Notes: a model not told the origin generated them from the letters alone. Counted from the first letter of the stretch, positions 48,027 through 57,941 are shown. The stretch: DNA of 64,000 bases from Nitrospira sp. SG-bin1 (GCA_002083365.1 LVWS01000032.1:124001-188000), one strand, 5' to 3'. Made by a program: numbers and translations.

Positions 48027-48947
48027 ATGAAGTGGCTTAAAGGTATTGGCCTGTTCCTGATCGCGAACTTCCTCATCTATATCACGCTTTCATTCACGGC
48101 TAATCTGCTGATCAATGTCGTGCTGCCCGCGTTTGGAATCGATGTGCGGGGAGCCTTTAATCAACAGTTGTTGGTCTGGTCGTTGGTCATCGGATTCGGC
48201 GGGGCGTTCATCAGCTTGGCCTTTTCCAAGCAGATGGCTCGCGCCATGCTGAGTTGCCAGCAGATCACCCAGCCGCGCTCACATGCGGAGCACGTCATTT
48301 ATGGCTCCGTCCAGGAGATCGCTCAACGGATCCACATCACCATGCCGGAAGTTTGGGTATATGACTCACCCGACCCCAATGCGTTCGCCACCGGTCCGAG
48401 TAAGAATAATTCGATGGTGGCCGTGTCCACCGGGCTCCTGCAAAACCTCAAGGAAGATGAGGTGAAGGCGGTCCTCGCCCATGAGATGGGCCACGTCTAT
48501 AACGGGGACATGTTTACGACGACCGTTCTCGCCGGCTTGATGAACACGTTCGTGTACTACATCAGCAATTTCTTGGCGCAGTTGGTCGGACAACCGCAGG
48601 GCGAGCGAGGGGAAGGGAGCGCAGGGAATCCATTTCTGGCTTTTGTCGTCTACATCTTTCTGCAGGTGGTGCTGTCCTTTTTGGCCATGCTGGTTGTCAG
48701 CTGGCATTCCCGTCGCCGGGAATTCGGAGCAGACGCCTTTGCCGCGAGGGTGTATGGCAAGGGCTCAATGATCTCCGCGCTTCAAGCCATCGATCGCTGG
48801 GTCAACCGAGCCCAACCTGAGTACGGAACACAAGACCCATTGGCCACTTTCAAGATATCCGGTAAGACATCCGGGGTTATGCACCTCTTTGCCACTCATC
48901 CGCCCATTGAGGCGCGGATTGCGGCCTTGCAGCGCTTGCCGGTCTAA
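48027..48947 (+). CDS. htpX: Membrane zinc protease HtpX
   Basis: 306 residues. The ATG at 48027 lies 7 bases after AGGAGG; an ATG at 48021 overlaps the expected spacing and is less likely. Membrane helices lie at about 5-32 and 47-66, with two more at about 165-185 and 200-222. AHEMGHVYNGD (HExxH at 152-156) and the distal REFGADAFAA glutamate give the zinc site. HtpX degrades misfolded inner-membrane proteins under stress. It is preceded by an extended -10 promoter box. Confidence 0.96.
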   Translation: MKWLKGIGLFLIANFLIYITLSFTANLLINVVLPAFGIDVRGAFNQQLLVWSLVIGFGGAFISLAFSKQMARAMLSCQQITQPRSHAEHVIYGSVQEIAQRIHITMPEVWVYDSPDPNAFATGPSKNNSMVAVSTGLLQNLKEDEVKAVLAHEMGHVYNGDMFTTTVLAGLMNTFVYYISNFLAQLVGQPQGERGEGSAGNPFLAFVVYIFLQVVLSFLAMLVVSWHSRRREFGADAFAARVYGKGSMISALQAIDRWVNRAQPEYGTQDPLATFKISGKTSGVMHLFATHPPIEARIAALQRLPV

Positions 48948-48952
48948 CGGCA

Positions 48953-49237
48953 TCAGCCCATTCGGTAGAACCCGATATGTTCGCGATACTCCTGGACGGC
49001 CGCCCATAGGGCGGCCGCTCCCAGCGGAATGTTCGCCTCAAGGGCCGCCTCGATCCCCGGATCGTCGATCTCCACCTCATACCGATCTTGAATATTCGTC
49101 CGTACCGGCCCCTGCGCTATTTCGCGAGGCAGGAAAATTTCCTTCCAAACTTCTTTTTCTACCAAGCACACATCCCGAAATCGCTCATAGAGTAACGTCA
49201 GCTTTTCGGGATCTGTGATCCGGACTCGCCTGTTCAT
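48953..49237 (-). CDS. Small protein of unknown function
   Basis: 94 residues, soluble, acidic in the middle, mostly helical. It begins MNRRVRITDPEKLTLLYERF. No family was recognised. It is convergent with htpX (5-base gap) and lies 19 bases downstream of another unknown gene in the same direction, so the two may be cotranscribed. Confidence 0.55.
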   Translation of the reverse strand: MNRRVRITDPEKLTLLYERFRDVCLVEKEVWKEIFLPREIAQGPVRTNIQDRYEVEIDDPGIEAALEANIPLGAAALWAAVQEYREHIGFYRMG

Positions 49238-49256
49238 CAGTCTCCGTCCTCCTGAA

Positions 49257-49904
49257 CTACCTCACCGCTTTCTCATCCTGAGACAAGGCGGGATCAGCGT
49301 CTTTGATCTTAAAGTGCATGAGGCCCACCTGATTCGCGGCATGGAACGGTTGCTGTCCCAATGGTGTGACATAGATTTTCGCCACATAGTGGCCCACCGC
49401 CCATTTTTCGTTGGATCGTTTCAACTCAAGGTAACCGTATCGTTCGTGCCCCGGCACTTCCAGCACATCCTTGCCCAACGGACGCTCGTTGAGGAGCCCG
49501 CTCGACTGCTCCAGATACCACTGCACGCCGAACTGCGCAGGATCTTCCAAAGGCGCGACCTCGAAGACGAGATAGATCGCCGGAGTCTCCGGCGTGAACG
49601 TCGACCCAGGTTCGATCGGTTTCAGCCGTGGATCTTGGGTATACCATCCTTTTCGTCCAAACGTATCCCATTCGACTTCAAAGCCCTTGGCCAGTTTGAT
49701 CCATGTGAAAATCGACAGCGGAACGCCTTTTTCCTGATCATCGAACGACTGACTTTCGGTGGATCCGATCTCCGTGGTCTCTTGCTGTTTGGGGGCTAAG
49801 AGGTCCTTGGCAGCCCCTGCATGATCATAGAATATGATGGTGCAAAGAAGTCCTGCTGCAAACCAGCCGCGCGGCAATCTATCTGCTGAAATAGTCTTCG
49901 TCAT
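49257..49904 (-). CDS. Exported protein of unknown function
   Basis: 215 residues from the ATG at 49904. A Sec signal with a hydrophobic core ends near AGAAKD. The mature part contains FTWIKLAKGFEVEWD and a strand-rich C-terminus (YGYLELKRSNEKWAVGHYVAKIYVTPLGQ), which may be an immunoglobulin-like fold. A longer frame upstream lacks a signal and is unlikely. It is divergent from the MFS gene with 109 bases between. Confidence 0.6.
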   Translation of the reverse strand: MTKTISADRLPRGWFAAGLLCTIIFYDHAGAAKDLLAPKQQETTEIGSTESQSFDDQEKGVPLSIFTWIKLAKGFEVEWDTFGRKGWYTQDPRLKPIEPGSTFTPETPAIYLVFEVAPLEDPAQFGVQWYLEQSSGLLNERPLGKDVLEVPGHERYGYLELKRSNEKWAVGHYVAKIYVTPLGQQPFHAANQVGLMHFKIKDADPALSQDEKAVR

Positions 49905-50013
49905 CAAGGGTATGGTACTGATGCCCACCACAGGCGTCAAACAGCACCAGCCATCATCCGACGAATCCTTGTGCCACATCCATTCTATGGTAGAGTGCTC
50001 CTGACGTCGGATC

Positions 50014-51420
50014 ATGGCAGCCCAACCAGCTTCTTCCCATGTAACGACACAAGCCCCCGGCACCGCTCCTGCTACCATCACCTCACACGAAGCCGGTCGG
50101 CGCTTTGGCATTCGTGATGGGTTATTCCAAGCCGTCGCCCAAGGCGGAGGCGAGCAGTACCTCTCCGCCTTTGCCCTGCTTCTCCAAGCGACACCTCTTC
50201 AGTTGAGTATTCTTTCAGCCGTTCCTCAACTCTTGGGCACATGGGCTCAGTTGATCTCCGTCAAAGTGTCTCCCTGGTTCGCGAACCGAGCCTCTCAAGT
50301 GTTTTGGGGCATCATCGGACAATCAGTTGCATGGATTCCCATTCTTGCGTTGCCGTTGCTTTGGCCCGACCACGGCCCATGGTTGCTCATCGCAGCCGTC
50401 GCTATGTATTTCACCTTTTCTCATTTCACCGCTCCTGCATGGAATAGTCTTATCGCTGATTTGCTTGAACCCAACGAACGGGGCGCATACTTCGCCAAAC
50501 GCTCGCGAACCGTAGCGATGACCAGCTTTCTCGCGCTCTGTCTGGGCGGAGCCCTGCTGAGCTTCTTCGAGGAACGACAACTTCTCTGGGTCGGCTTTGC
50601 TCTCATGTTCCTCGCTGCCGGCCTCAGCCGCAGCGCGTCGGCCCTCCTCCTATGGAACATACGGGGCTTACAACAGCATGAACCAAGTGGCAACCCAACC
50701 GGTTTTCTGGTCTTTTTTCGCACCGGCATGTCGGACAATTTTCGCCATTTCCTGCTGTTCTCCGGATTCATGCATTCCGCCGTATTGGTCGCCGGCCCCT
50801 TCTTTGTCATTTACCTCCTTCAGGATCTCCATCTTGCACATTGGCAATATGGAACCTGGCTGGCCGCCGGCATTATCGGGCAATTTCTCACGCTACCGGC
50901 CTGGGGACAATTCGGCGATCGGTATGGCAACAAGGCGTTGCTCACCTTCACCGGACTACTCGTCGCATTCCTGCCGATGTTATACCTCCTGGGAACGGCG
51001 TGGCCGTTTCTTGTCACGGTAAATTTCTTTGGAGGCGTGGTATGGGCGGGACTTGGGCTTGGGCTGAACAACTACGTCTTTGACGCAGTACGGCCAACCG
51101 ATCGTGGGAAGGCCGTCGCCCTTTCGAGCATCGTCAATGCCGTCGGATGGGCCGTGGGAACTCTGTTGGGAAGCCTATTGATCGCCACGGTACCAAACAG
51201 GATACAAGCCGGATCTCTGGCTCTGGAGTCTGTCTCCAACCTCCCCCTTATCTTTTTTATCTCGGGTCTGCTTCGCTTGATCGTCTCCGCGACACTCCTC
51301 AGGACTTTTCATGAGCTGCGTCAAGTAGAGCGATGCGCCCATCACCTGTTGGTATGGGAACTGCCGTTGTTGAAACCCTTGCGGCAACTCTCTCGCCGTG
51401 TCATCCATACGAATCAGTGA
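50014..51420 (+). CDS. MFS transporter
   Basis: 468 residues with about 12 hydrophobic helices, the standard layout of the major facilitator superfamily. The loop RYGNKALLTFTGLLVAF in the second half corresponds to the MFS loop motif (GDRYGNK). No substrate-specific motif was recognised. It could export a metabolite or drug; no helper gene is nearby. Its 3' end overlaps the convergent lipoprotein gene by 7 bases. Confidence 0.85.
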   Translation: MAAQPASSHVTTQAPGTAPATITSHEAGRRFGIRDGLFQAVAQGGGEQYLSAFALLLQATPLQLSILSAVPQLLGTWAQLISVKVSPWFANRASQVFWGIIGQSVAWIPILALPLLWPDHGPWLLIAAVAMYFTFSHFTAPAWNSLIADLLEPNERGAYFAKRSRTVAMTSFLALCLGGALLSFFEERQLLWVGFALMFLAAGLSRSASALLLWNIRGLQQHEPSGNPTGFLVFFRTGMSDNFRHFLLFSGFMHSAVLVAGPFFVIYLLQDLHLAHWQYGTWLAAGIIGQFLTLPAWGQFGDRYGNKALLTFTGLLVAFLPMLYLLGTAWPFLVTVNFFGGVVWAGLGLGLNNYVFDAVRPTDRGKAVALSSIVNAVGWAVGTLLGSLLIATVPNRIQAGSLALESVSNLPLIFFISGLLRLIVSATLLRTFHELRQVERCAHHLLVWELPLLKPLRQLSRRVIHTNQ

Positions 51421-51635
51421 GAGCCGGATCCGGAGGCGCCAGAGTGATTCTTCTCCTCTTGTTTCAATTTGTCGAACGCTTTATCGGCATTGCTCCGAAC
51501 CTGGTCCTGCGTCATCGTCGGCGCAGGCCGGGGTGCTTCGCCGACACAGCCTCCCATCGTCAACAGCAATACCCCTATTCCAGCAGCGATTAACCCGTTG
51601 TTGTTCTCCGTCGACCATGTTTCATTTTTCCGCAT
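51414..51635 (-). CDS. Small lipoprotein of unknown function
   Basis: 73 residues from the ATG at 51635, which has AGGAGG upstream. The signal segment GIGVLLLTMGGC ends in a clean lipobox. The mature part is short and polar with a helical KAFDKLKQEEK stretch. A longer upstream frame exists but has no ribosome binding site. Convergent with the MFS gene. Confidence 0.65.
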   Translation of the reverse strand: MRKNETWSTENNNGLIAAGIGVLLLTMGGCVGEAPRPAPTMTQDQVRSNADKAFDKLKQEEKNHSGASGSGSH

Positions 51636-51780
51636 ATGTGTTCCTCCTTTGTCATGAGAGCCGTCCAACTCGGATCGCATCATACCATTCCTTTGTCTGA
51701 ATGCTCCTCGTCTCGTTGACTCGCCAAGACGAAGAAGGTATGCTTTCCCCCCTATCTCGTCATTCACCCGTGAGATTCTT

Positions 51781-52227
51781 ATGTCCCTGTCCGACCGGTT
51801 GGCCGAAGACCTCAAACTCGCAATGAAATCCCGCGACCAACTCCGCATGGACGTGATCCGGATGGTCAAAGCCGCCATTCTGAATAAAGAAGTGGAGCTG
51901 AAGCGGGATCTCGATGATGCGGAGATGAGCCGTGTGATGACGGCGCTCGTAAAACAACGTCGGGAATCCGTCGAGCACTATGAAAAAGCTCAGCGGGCGG
52001 AACTGGCGGCTAAAGAACGGAAAGAGATCGAAATCATCGAGTCCTACCTCCCCAAGCCGCTTTCCCCTCAAGAGCTCGAAGCCATCGTCGCATCCGCTGT
52101 TGCAGAGACCGGTGCTCAAACCCTCAAGGACATGGGGGTCGTCATGAAGACGGTTATGGTCCGCCTCGCCGGACAATCTGTGGACGGTAAGCACATCAGC
52201 GACCTGGTGAAGAACAGGCTCGCCTGA
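51781..52227 (+). CDS. GatB/YqeY family protein
   Basis: 148 residues. SLSDRLAEDLKLAMKSRDQLRMDVIRM at the start and the helical KDMGVVMKTVM near the end are typical of YqeY, a stand-alone version of the GatB tail that binds tRNA in amidotransferase complexes. The role of YqeY itself is not settled. It lies just upstream of the second signalling cluster with an 81-base gap and is probably a separate unit. Confidence 0.93.
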   Translation: MSLSDRLAEDLKLAMKSRDQLRMDVIRMVKAAILNKEVELKRDLDDAEMSRVMTALVKQRRESVEHYEKAQRAELAAKERKEIEIIESYLPKPLSPQELEAIVASAVAETGAQTLKDMGVVMKTVMVRLAGQSVDGKHISDLVKNRLA

Positions 52228-52308
52228 TCCGCTCCAGAATCGTTTGCTATACTGAATCCTGTCGGGTGATGACTTCAGTTTCGTTCCCTCGCAGCCGTTA
52301 AGAGCAGT

Positions 52309-52947
52309 ATGGCCATCCTCATCGTTGATGACTCTCCTGACCAGCATTTATTACTTCGGTCTATCCTGACCAAAGCCGGCCACGACGAGATTTTCACGGC
52401 CGAGTCTGCCCAGACTGCGTTTACGACCCTCAACCTTGACGGCACACGTGTACCAGTCCCCGTCGATCTGATTTTGATGGATGTCCTCATGCCTGACATC
52501 GACGGCGTGGCGGCCTGTCGACGAATCAAGCAACGGGGGCATCTTCGAGACATTCCCATCATCATGGTGACGGCCAAAAACGATCTCAATAACCTCCGGG
52601 ACGCATTCTCGGCCGGGGCGATGGATTACATCAACAAGCCTGTGAACGGAGTGGAATTACTCGCCCGTGTGTCCTCGGCTCTCACCTTGAAGCATGAAAT
52701 GGACTGCCGCAAGGCACGGGAAGCGGAACTCCACCGCAGCAATGAGGAACTGCAACAGGCCCTTCGTGAAGTCAAAGTCCTTCGCGGGCTGATCCCCATC
52801 TGCGCTTCATGCAAGAAAATCCGCAATGACGGTGGATTTTGGCAGCAGCTCGAAGAGTATATCGGTGAGCATACCGAAGCAGAGTTTAGCCACGGACTCT
52901 GCCAACCCTGCCTCAAAAAGCTTTATCCTGGCGTTTATCAAGACTAG
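52309..52947 (+). CDS. Response regulator with C-terminal cysteine motif
   Basis: 212 residues. Receiver at 1-125 with the acidic pocket VDDSPD and phospho-acceptor Asp58 in LMDVLMPDIDG. A helical linker follows (about 130-160), then LIPICASCKKIRND...W.QLEEYI...H(T)EAEFSHGLCQPC. That C-terminal block, with CxxC pairs and the FSHG.C motif, is widespread beside GAF and receiver domains and has no established function; it looks like a small metal-binding knuckle. It starts the 52.3-56.6 kb signalling cluster. Confidence 0.9.
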   Translation: MAILIVDDSPDQHLLLRSILTKAGHDEIFTAESAQTAFTTLNLDGTRVPVPVDLILMDVLMPDIDGVAACRRIKQRGHLRDIPIIMVTAKNDLNNLRDAFSAGAMDYINKPVNGVELLARVSSALTLKHEMDCRKAREAELHRSNEELQQALREVKVLRGLIPICASCKKIRNDGGFWQQLEEYIGEHTEAEFSHGLCQPCLKKLYPGVYQD

Positions 52948-52991
52948 CTGTTACGATTCCGCAAGCTTCTCTTCTCAAGACCTGTGAGGGT

Positions 52992-53996
52992 ATGAGCATT
53001 CTCATCGTCGACGATTCTGCAGACGATCGTCTACTATTACAGGCCATCCTGTCCGCTGCCGGCTATGAAAACATTCTCACGGCGGATTCCGCCGCCGCGG
53101 CGTTCAAGCATCTCGGCCTCGACGGTGGCAAACAAGGTGGCGCGCGCGTCGATCTGATTTTGATGGACATTCTGATGCCTCAGATGAGCGGCATCGAAGC
53201 CTGTCGCCAGATAAAGGCCGTCGACCGATTCCGGGACACCCCGATTATCATGGTTACGGTTAAAACCGATCCCGTCGATCTTCAACTCGCGTTTGCGGCC
53301 GGAGCGATGGACTATCTTGCCAAACCGGTCAACAAGGTCGAACTTTTGACCCGAGTGCGGTCGGTGCTTCGGCTTGTCCACGAAATCGATCGGCGCCGCG
53401 CGCGTGAGCAGGAACTCCTTGAGGTCATGCGGCAACTTCAGGAAGCCAATCAGATGTTGCTCCGTCTCTCCTGTTTGGACGGATTGACGGGAATCACGAA
53501 TCGACGCCAGTTTGATGACTTTCTCGACCAGGAGTGGCGGAGAGCGGCGCGCGAGTCGACTCCTTTGTCTCTGATCATGTTCGACATCGACCGTTTTAAG
53601 ACCTATAACGACGCCAAGGGTCATATGGCCGGCGATGAATGTCTCAAACAAGTCTCTGCGGCGATCTCCAGCTCCGTGAATCGCCCCGGTGATTTGGTCG
53701 CGCGCTATGGCGGAGATGAGTTTGTCACGGTCTTGCCCGGCACTGGTATCGATGGGGCCGCACAGGTCGCGGAGAGTCTGCGTCGCCGAGTCGAATCCCT
53801 GGGCATGAGGCACGCAGATGGGGAGATCGTGACGATCAGCGTCGGGTACGCCTGCATGGTCCCAAGCAGGAATTCTTCTCCCACCGATCTCATCAAGGCC
53901 GCGGATCAGGCGCTCTATCAAGCGAAACAAGAGGGACGCAATCGGACTAAATCGGCCAGCATTCTGTCACTGGTTCAAGACTCACTCGACACCTAG
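52992..53996 (+). CDS. Response regulator diguanylate cyclase (REC-GGDEF)
   Basis: 334 residues. Receiver at 1-130 with Asp59 in LMDILMPQMSG, then a coiled-coil linker and a GGDEF domain (about 165-325) with intact GGDEF (240-244). The inhibitory I-site RPGD lies five residues before it, so product inhibition by c-di-GMP is expected. The enzyme makes c-di-GMP from GTP, likely when phosphorylated. It lies 44 bases after the receiver/Cys-motif protein and 36 bases before the hybrid kinase, which may supply the phosphate. Confidence 0.96.
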   Translation: MSILIVDDSADDRLLLQAILSAAGYENILTADSAAAAFKHLGLDGGKQGGARVDLILMDILMPQMSGIEACRQIKAVDRFRDTPIIMVTVKTDPVDLQLAFAAGAMDYLAKPVNKVELLTRVRSVLRLVHEIDRRRAREQELLEVMRQLQEANQMLLRLSCLDGLTGITNRRQFDDFLDQEWRRAARESTPLSLIMFDIDRFKTYNDAKGHMAGDECLKQVSAAISSSVNRPGDLVARYGGDEFVTVLPGTGIDGAAQVAESLRRRVESLGMRHADGEIVTISVGYACMVPSRNSSPTDLIKAADQALYQAKQEGRNRTKSASILSLVQDSLDT

Positions 53997-54032
53997 AGCC
54001 CATCCCCAACTATCGCCGGACATTCAGACCGT

Positions 54033-56312
54033 ATGTCGCGCCATCCAGGTGGAGGATCCCAAGGCCGAGTCGCAGGAACCGTGAACTCTTTTGGACGTTC
54101 CCGTTCCGCGCGCCGACGAATTTCCGCCTCTCGCAAAAGGCGTCCTTCGGCGCGGGTCCTTCCTCCGGTTGGGCGGAGCGCAACCACGCTGCTTAGAGAG
54201 TACCAAGCTACGTTCCTCAGATTGGCGCAAAGCGGGGCTTTGAAAAGCGGCAACATGTCCCGCATCTTTGCCGCGCTCTCCGAGGCGTGCTGCAGCTTGC
54301 TCCAAGTCAAACGCGCCAGCATCTGGTTACTCACCAAGGAGCGAGATTCCGTCAAGCTGATCGATTCCTGCACAGCCGGCCGACACCGTTCCAGCCCTTC
54401 CTTCGTGTTTTCATCCTCCCAATGGTCTGTCTTTCTTCCATCGTCGGCCAATAAATATCGTGCCGTTAGAGTCGGCCATGTTTCACAAGATCCACGACTC
54501 AAGGGCCTCGCACATTCGTACTTGTCTCGATTTCATATCGAGGCCGTGCTGAGCATGCCCATCCTGCAGAATGGACAATTCGTGGGCACGCTCTGCGCGG
54601 AATCAGTCGGGCAACCTCGACGGTGGAGTCGGCATGACGAACACCTCATCAACCTCCTTACCACCATGGCGGCCCTTACTTTGGATGCGGCAGAACGGCG
54701 TGAGGTGGAACAAGCCCTTCGTGTCGCCAAAGACGCAGCCGAAGTCGCGAACCGAGCGAAGAGTGAATTTTTAGCCAGCATGAGTCATGAGATCCGTACC
54801 CCCATGAACGCGATCATCGGCATGGCGGACCTCCTCTGGGAGACTCCGCTCACACCGGACCAACGAAAGTATCTCCGGATCTTCCGACGTGCGGGAGGAA
54901 CGCTTCTGAACCTCATCAACGATATTTTGGACCTCTCCAAAGTCGAAGCCGGCCGTTTGGAATTGGAGTCCATCGGTTTCGATTTGAACGATGTCATCGA
55001 CAAGGCCATCGATATGTTGGCGATGCGGGCCAATGAGAAAGGTCTGGAACTGGCCTGCCATGTGGAGCGGAATGTGCCATGTCAGTTGATCGGTGACCCG
55101 ACGCGATTGACGCAAGTGTTGATCAATCTGATCGGCAATGCCCTCAAGTTTACCGATAAAGGATCCATCATCGTTCGAGTCTTGAACGATCCCGACCGGA
55201 ACATCGACGGCGCCATTCGATTTTCCGTCAGCGACACGGGAATCGGCATTCCTTCCAACAAACTCATTTCGATCTTCGACAGTTTTACGCAGGCCCATGC
55301 CTCCACGACCAGGCAGTATGGTGGGACAGGACTCGGCCTTTCCATCACCAAACGTCTCATCGAAAGCATGAACGGACGGATTTGGGTTGACAGTACAGTG
55401 GGAAGGGGAAGCACCTTCCATTGTACCGTCTTGCTGCAGAATCAAACAGAACCGCTCCATCAAAAATCCACGATGTCGATCAACCTTGCGGGAGTCAGAG
55501 CGTTGGTCGTGGACGACCATCCCATCAACCGCCTCATACTCTGTGAACTGCTGAGTGCTTGGGGAGCTTGCGTGACGGAAGCGAGCGACGGAATGACGGC
55601 ATTGGACACACTTGGCCACGCATCCGAACGAGGACGGCCGTACGAGCTTTTGCTTCTCGACTGTCGCATGCCAGGGATGAGCGGCTTTCAGGTTGTGGAA
55701 CGGCTGAAACTCTCAATCAACGCGAGTGGCCCGACCGTTATCATGCTGACTTCCGATCATTGGGCGGACGATATCGCCCGAACATATGACCTGGGCCTCG
55801 GAGGTTATCTCATCAAGCCTATCCGACGGTCCGATCTCTTGCAAACGCTCGGGATCGCCCTCGGTCGAACAAAAGGCACACCGCCGGCTGGCGTGGAAGC
55901 CACCGCGCCACCTCCGTCTACATCGCGGCGGGCCTTGCGCGTGCTGTTGGTAGAAGATTCCCCGGATAACCAACTGTTGGTACGGTCATATTTGAAGCAA
56001 ACCGATTACTTCCTCGACGTGGCAGAACACGGTGCTGCCGCCTTGGAGAAATTCAAGTCCGCTCATTACAACGTCATCTTGATGGACGTACAAATGCCGG
56101 TGATGGACGGCTATGCCGCGACAAAGGCGATTCGATCATGGGAGAAAGATCATGATCTCCCAGCCACACCGATCATCGCTCTCACGGCATTGGCTCTCAA
56201 GGAAGAAGGCGCCCGCATTATGAAGGCAGGGTGCGACGCCCATCTTACAAAACCTGTCAAGAAATCCACACTGTTGGATGTTCTTCGCGCCTATGAGGAA
56301 CACGTCGCCTAA
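54033..56312 (+). CDS. Soluble hybrid histidine kinase (GAF-HisKA-HATPase-REC-REC)
   Basis: 759 residues with no membrane segment. GAF domain at about 55-225, HisKA with His252 in SHEIRTPMNA, HATPase with DTGIGIP and GGTGLGLSI, then two receivers: Asp543 in LLDCRMPGMSG and Asp685 in LMDVQMPVMDG. A basic N-terminus rich in Arg precedes the GAF domain. The second receiver can pass phosphate to the HPt protein encoded 2 bases downstream. The ligand of the GAF domain is unknown. Confidence 0.94.
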   Translation: MSRHPGGGSQGRVAGTVNSFGRSRSARRRISASRKRRPSARVLPPVGRSATTLLREYQATFLRLAQSGALKSGNMSRIFAALSEACCSLLQVKRASIWLLTKERDSVKLIDSCTAGRHRSSPSFVFSSSQWSVFLPSSANKYRAVRVGHVSQDPRLKGLAHSYLSRFHIEAVLSMPILQNGQFVGTLCAESVGQPRRWSRHDEHLINLLTTMAALTLDAAERREVEQALRVAKDAAEVANRAKSEFLASMSHEIRTPMNAIIGMADLLWETPLTPDQRKYLRIFRRAGGTLLNLINDILDLSKVEAGRLELESIGFDLNDVIDKAIDMLAMRANEKGLELACHVERNVPCQLIGDPTRLTQVLINLIGNALKFTDKGSIIVRVLNDPDRNIDGAIRFSVSDTGIGIPSNKLISIFDSFTQAHASTTRQYGGTGLGLSITKRLIESMNGRIWVDSTVGRGSTFHCTVLLQNQTEPLHQKSTMSINLAGVRALVVDDHPINRLILCELLSAWGACVTEASDGMTALDTLGHASERGRPYELLLLDCRMPGMSGFQVVERLKLSINASGPTVIMLTSDHWADDIARTYDLGLGGYLIKPIRRSDLLQTLGIALGRTKGTPPAGVEATAPPPSTSRRALRVLLVEDSPDNQLLVRSYLKQTDYFLDVAEHGAAALEKFKSAHYNVILMDVQMPVMDGYAATKAIRSWEKDHDLPATPIIALTALALKEEGARIMKAGCDAHLTKPVKKSTLLDVLRAYEEHVA

Positions 56313-56314
56313 CC

Positions 56315-56638
56315 ATGCACTCCTCACGACCTGAGCCGACAGACAAACTCACCGTGGAGATCAGCCGCGACCTGGAAGAAATCGTCCCCATTTTCCTGAG
56401 CAACCGGAAGAAGGATGTGCAAACCCTCCGGGTCGCGTTGGACAAACGGGACTTCCACACCATACAAACACTGGGCCACCGCATGAAAGGCGACGGGGGC
56501 GGTTTTGGATTCGATCGAATTACGGAAATCGGAGCGGCGATGGAACGCGCGGCAAAACTAGAGGATCGCGCGACAGTCGAACAGCACATTGCTCAGCTGG
56601 ACGATTTTCTCTCGAAAGTTCTTGTCGTCTATCGATAG
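56315..56638 (+). CDS. Stand-alone HPt phosphotransfer protein
   Basis: 107 residues, all helical. LGHRMKGDGGGFGFD carries the phospho-accepting His55 and the conserved Lys and Gly of HPt domains. It lies 2 bases after the hybrid kinase stop codon, so it is the expected shuttle from the kinase receivers to a response regulator, possibly one of the two receiver proteins upstream. Confidence 0.9.
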   Translation: MHSSRPEPTDKLTVEISRDLEEIVPIFLSNRKKDVQTLRVALDKRDFHTIQTLGHRMKGDGGGFGFDRITEIGAAMERAAKLEDRATVEQHIAQLDDFLSKVLVVYR

Positions 56639-56930
56639 GGACTTAGCCGCAGCACGATCCTGACCTCCTAGATTGCGAATTTTTACCAGGGACATTCGGA
56701 CGGCATCTCATCATCACTCAGCCTTACCCTGAAGGTAAATGAGGTGAGATGCGTGAGTTACACAGAGAATATGGTCTTATCACTGATGGTGTAGACTGCA
56801 GGCCGGCAGAAAACAGCGTGCCCACTAGCGCTCGGCTCGTCAAAGGAAGCTCTCATGTTGACAACCGCTCCGAGATCCACCAACCAGCTAACCCAGTCAA
56901 CGACAAATCGGTCGCCGCATTTGCGAGTCG

Positions 56931-57710
56931 TCAGCTGAATTTCGCCGTCGCCAGGTACCGCATGAACTCGTAGGTGCTATCAAAAACATCGCGAGCTTCC
57001 TCCACCGTATATTTGTCCGCTCCTCGCAGGGTCGGATGCCGCCATGCCGAGCTTACCATCCGAAGAAGATTCACCGTGGTCGCATAGTTTTGTTCCACGG
57101 CATTCCAACCGTCCTGCTTTCGTTTCCGATTCTTTCCCAGATTGATCTCGATCGGCTGGAGCCAATGGTCCCAAGATTGAGTGGCCTCGGGGTCAGGACA
57201 CGCAATTCCATGTTTTTGCGCTTCTCTTGCGATATAGCGTAGTCCTACCTCTATGGCGCGTGAAAGATGAAAGATGCAGGCTGTTCCACAACCGAGAGTC
57301 AAACACTTCCTCCCTTCCTCAAGATCAAATCGAGTTTCAGGAAACCGCTCATATACTTTGTCATCAATCTGGGTTCTCGCACACTCTAAGAAATCCCGGT
57401 TTTCTGAAGGAATGTGATAGAGGACAAGCTCATCACAAAGCCGGGTGGTCAGCTCGGTGAGACCGGCCAGGATGCCTTCGTAGGAACAGGTGCTTTCCCA
57501 GATGTTCTTCGCAAGCCGATCCACCTGTTTGTGCGTCAGTGGAAGAGAGAGTTTTTCGGCATAGCTCCGAGCTACTTCGAGGTGCCGAAGAAACTCCTCT
57601 TGATGCGCCTCTTTTACCGTCTGTATGTCCGCTTGGAGCCGACAACTGACTTTCATCTGCTCCAAGAGCATGACCATCCAGTACAGCAGCGACGCATCGA
57701 CCTTTATCAT
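56931..57710 (-). CDS. Protein of unknown function, possibly HEPN-like
   Basis: 259 residues from the ATG at 57710, with GAGGAG upstream; the frame is also open from a TTG at 57728. It is mostly helical. The C-terminal half contains FHLSRAIEVGLRYIAREA and SAWRHPTLRGADKYTVEEARDVFDSTYEFMRYLA, which resembles HEPN-like helical domains seen in defence and RNA-processing proteins. A clear R-x4-6-H catalytic motif was not confirmed. It stands alone. The 56639-56930 gap shows no gene. Confidence 0.5.
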   Translation of the reverse strand: MIKVDASLLYWMVMLLEQMKVSCRLQADIQTVKEAHQEEFLRHLEVARSYAEKLSLPLTHKQVDRLAKNIWESTCSYEGILAGLTELTTRLCDELVLYHIPSENRDFLECARTQIDDKVYERFPETRFDLEEGRKCLTLGCGTACIFHLSRAIEVGLRYIAREAQKHGIACPDPEATQSWDHWLQPIEINLGKNRKRKQDGWNAVEQNYATTVNLLRMVSSAWRHPTLRGADKYTVEEARDVFDSTYEFMRYLATAKFS

Positions 57711-57941
57711 GACAGAGCCACTCCTCAATGCACTGAGGAATACTAAGTATTTGCTCCTAATGATTTAAGGATGCCCGATTTTGATCGATTCCGCAAGAGG
57801 AAAGCATAATTACAACAGTCATCACACGATGGAGTGCGATTTTATTACCGAACGAGATTTCATACGGAGGACTCTCAGCGCCCGTCAGGCGGATCATCGC
57901 CATATCCGGTATGGGTCAAAGTATTGGTAGAGTCTGGAGAA

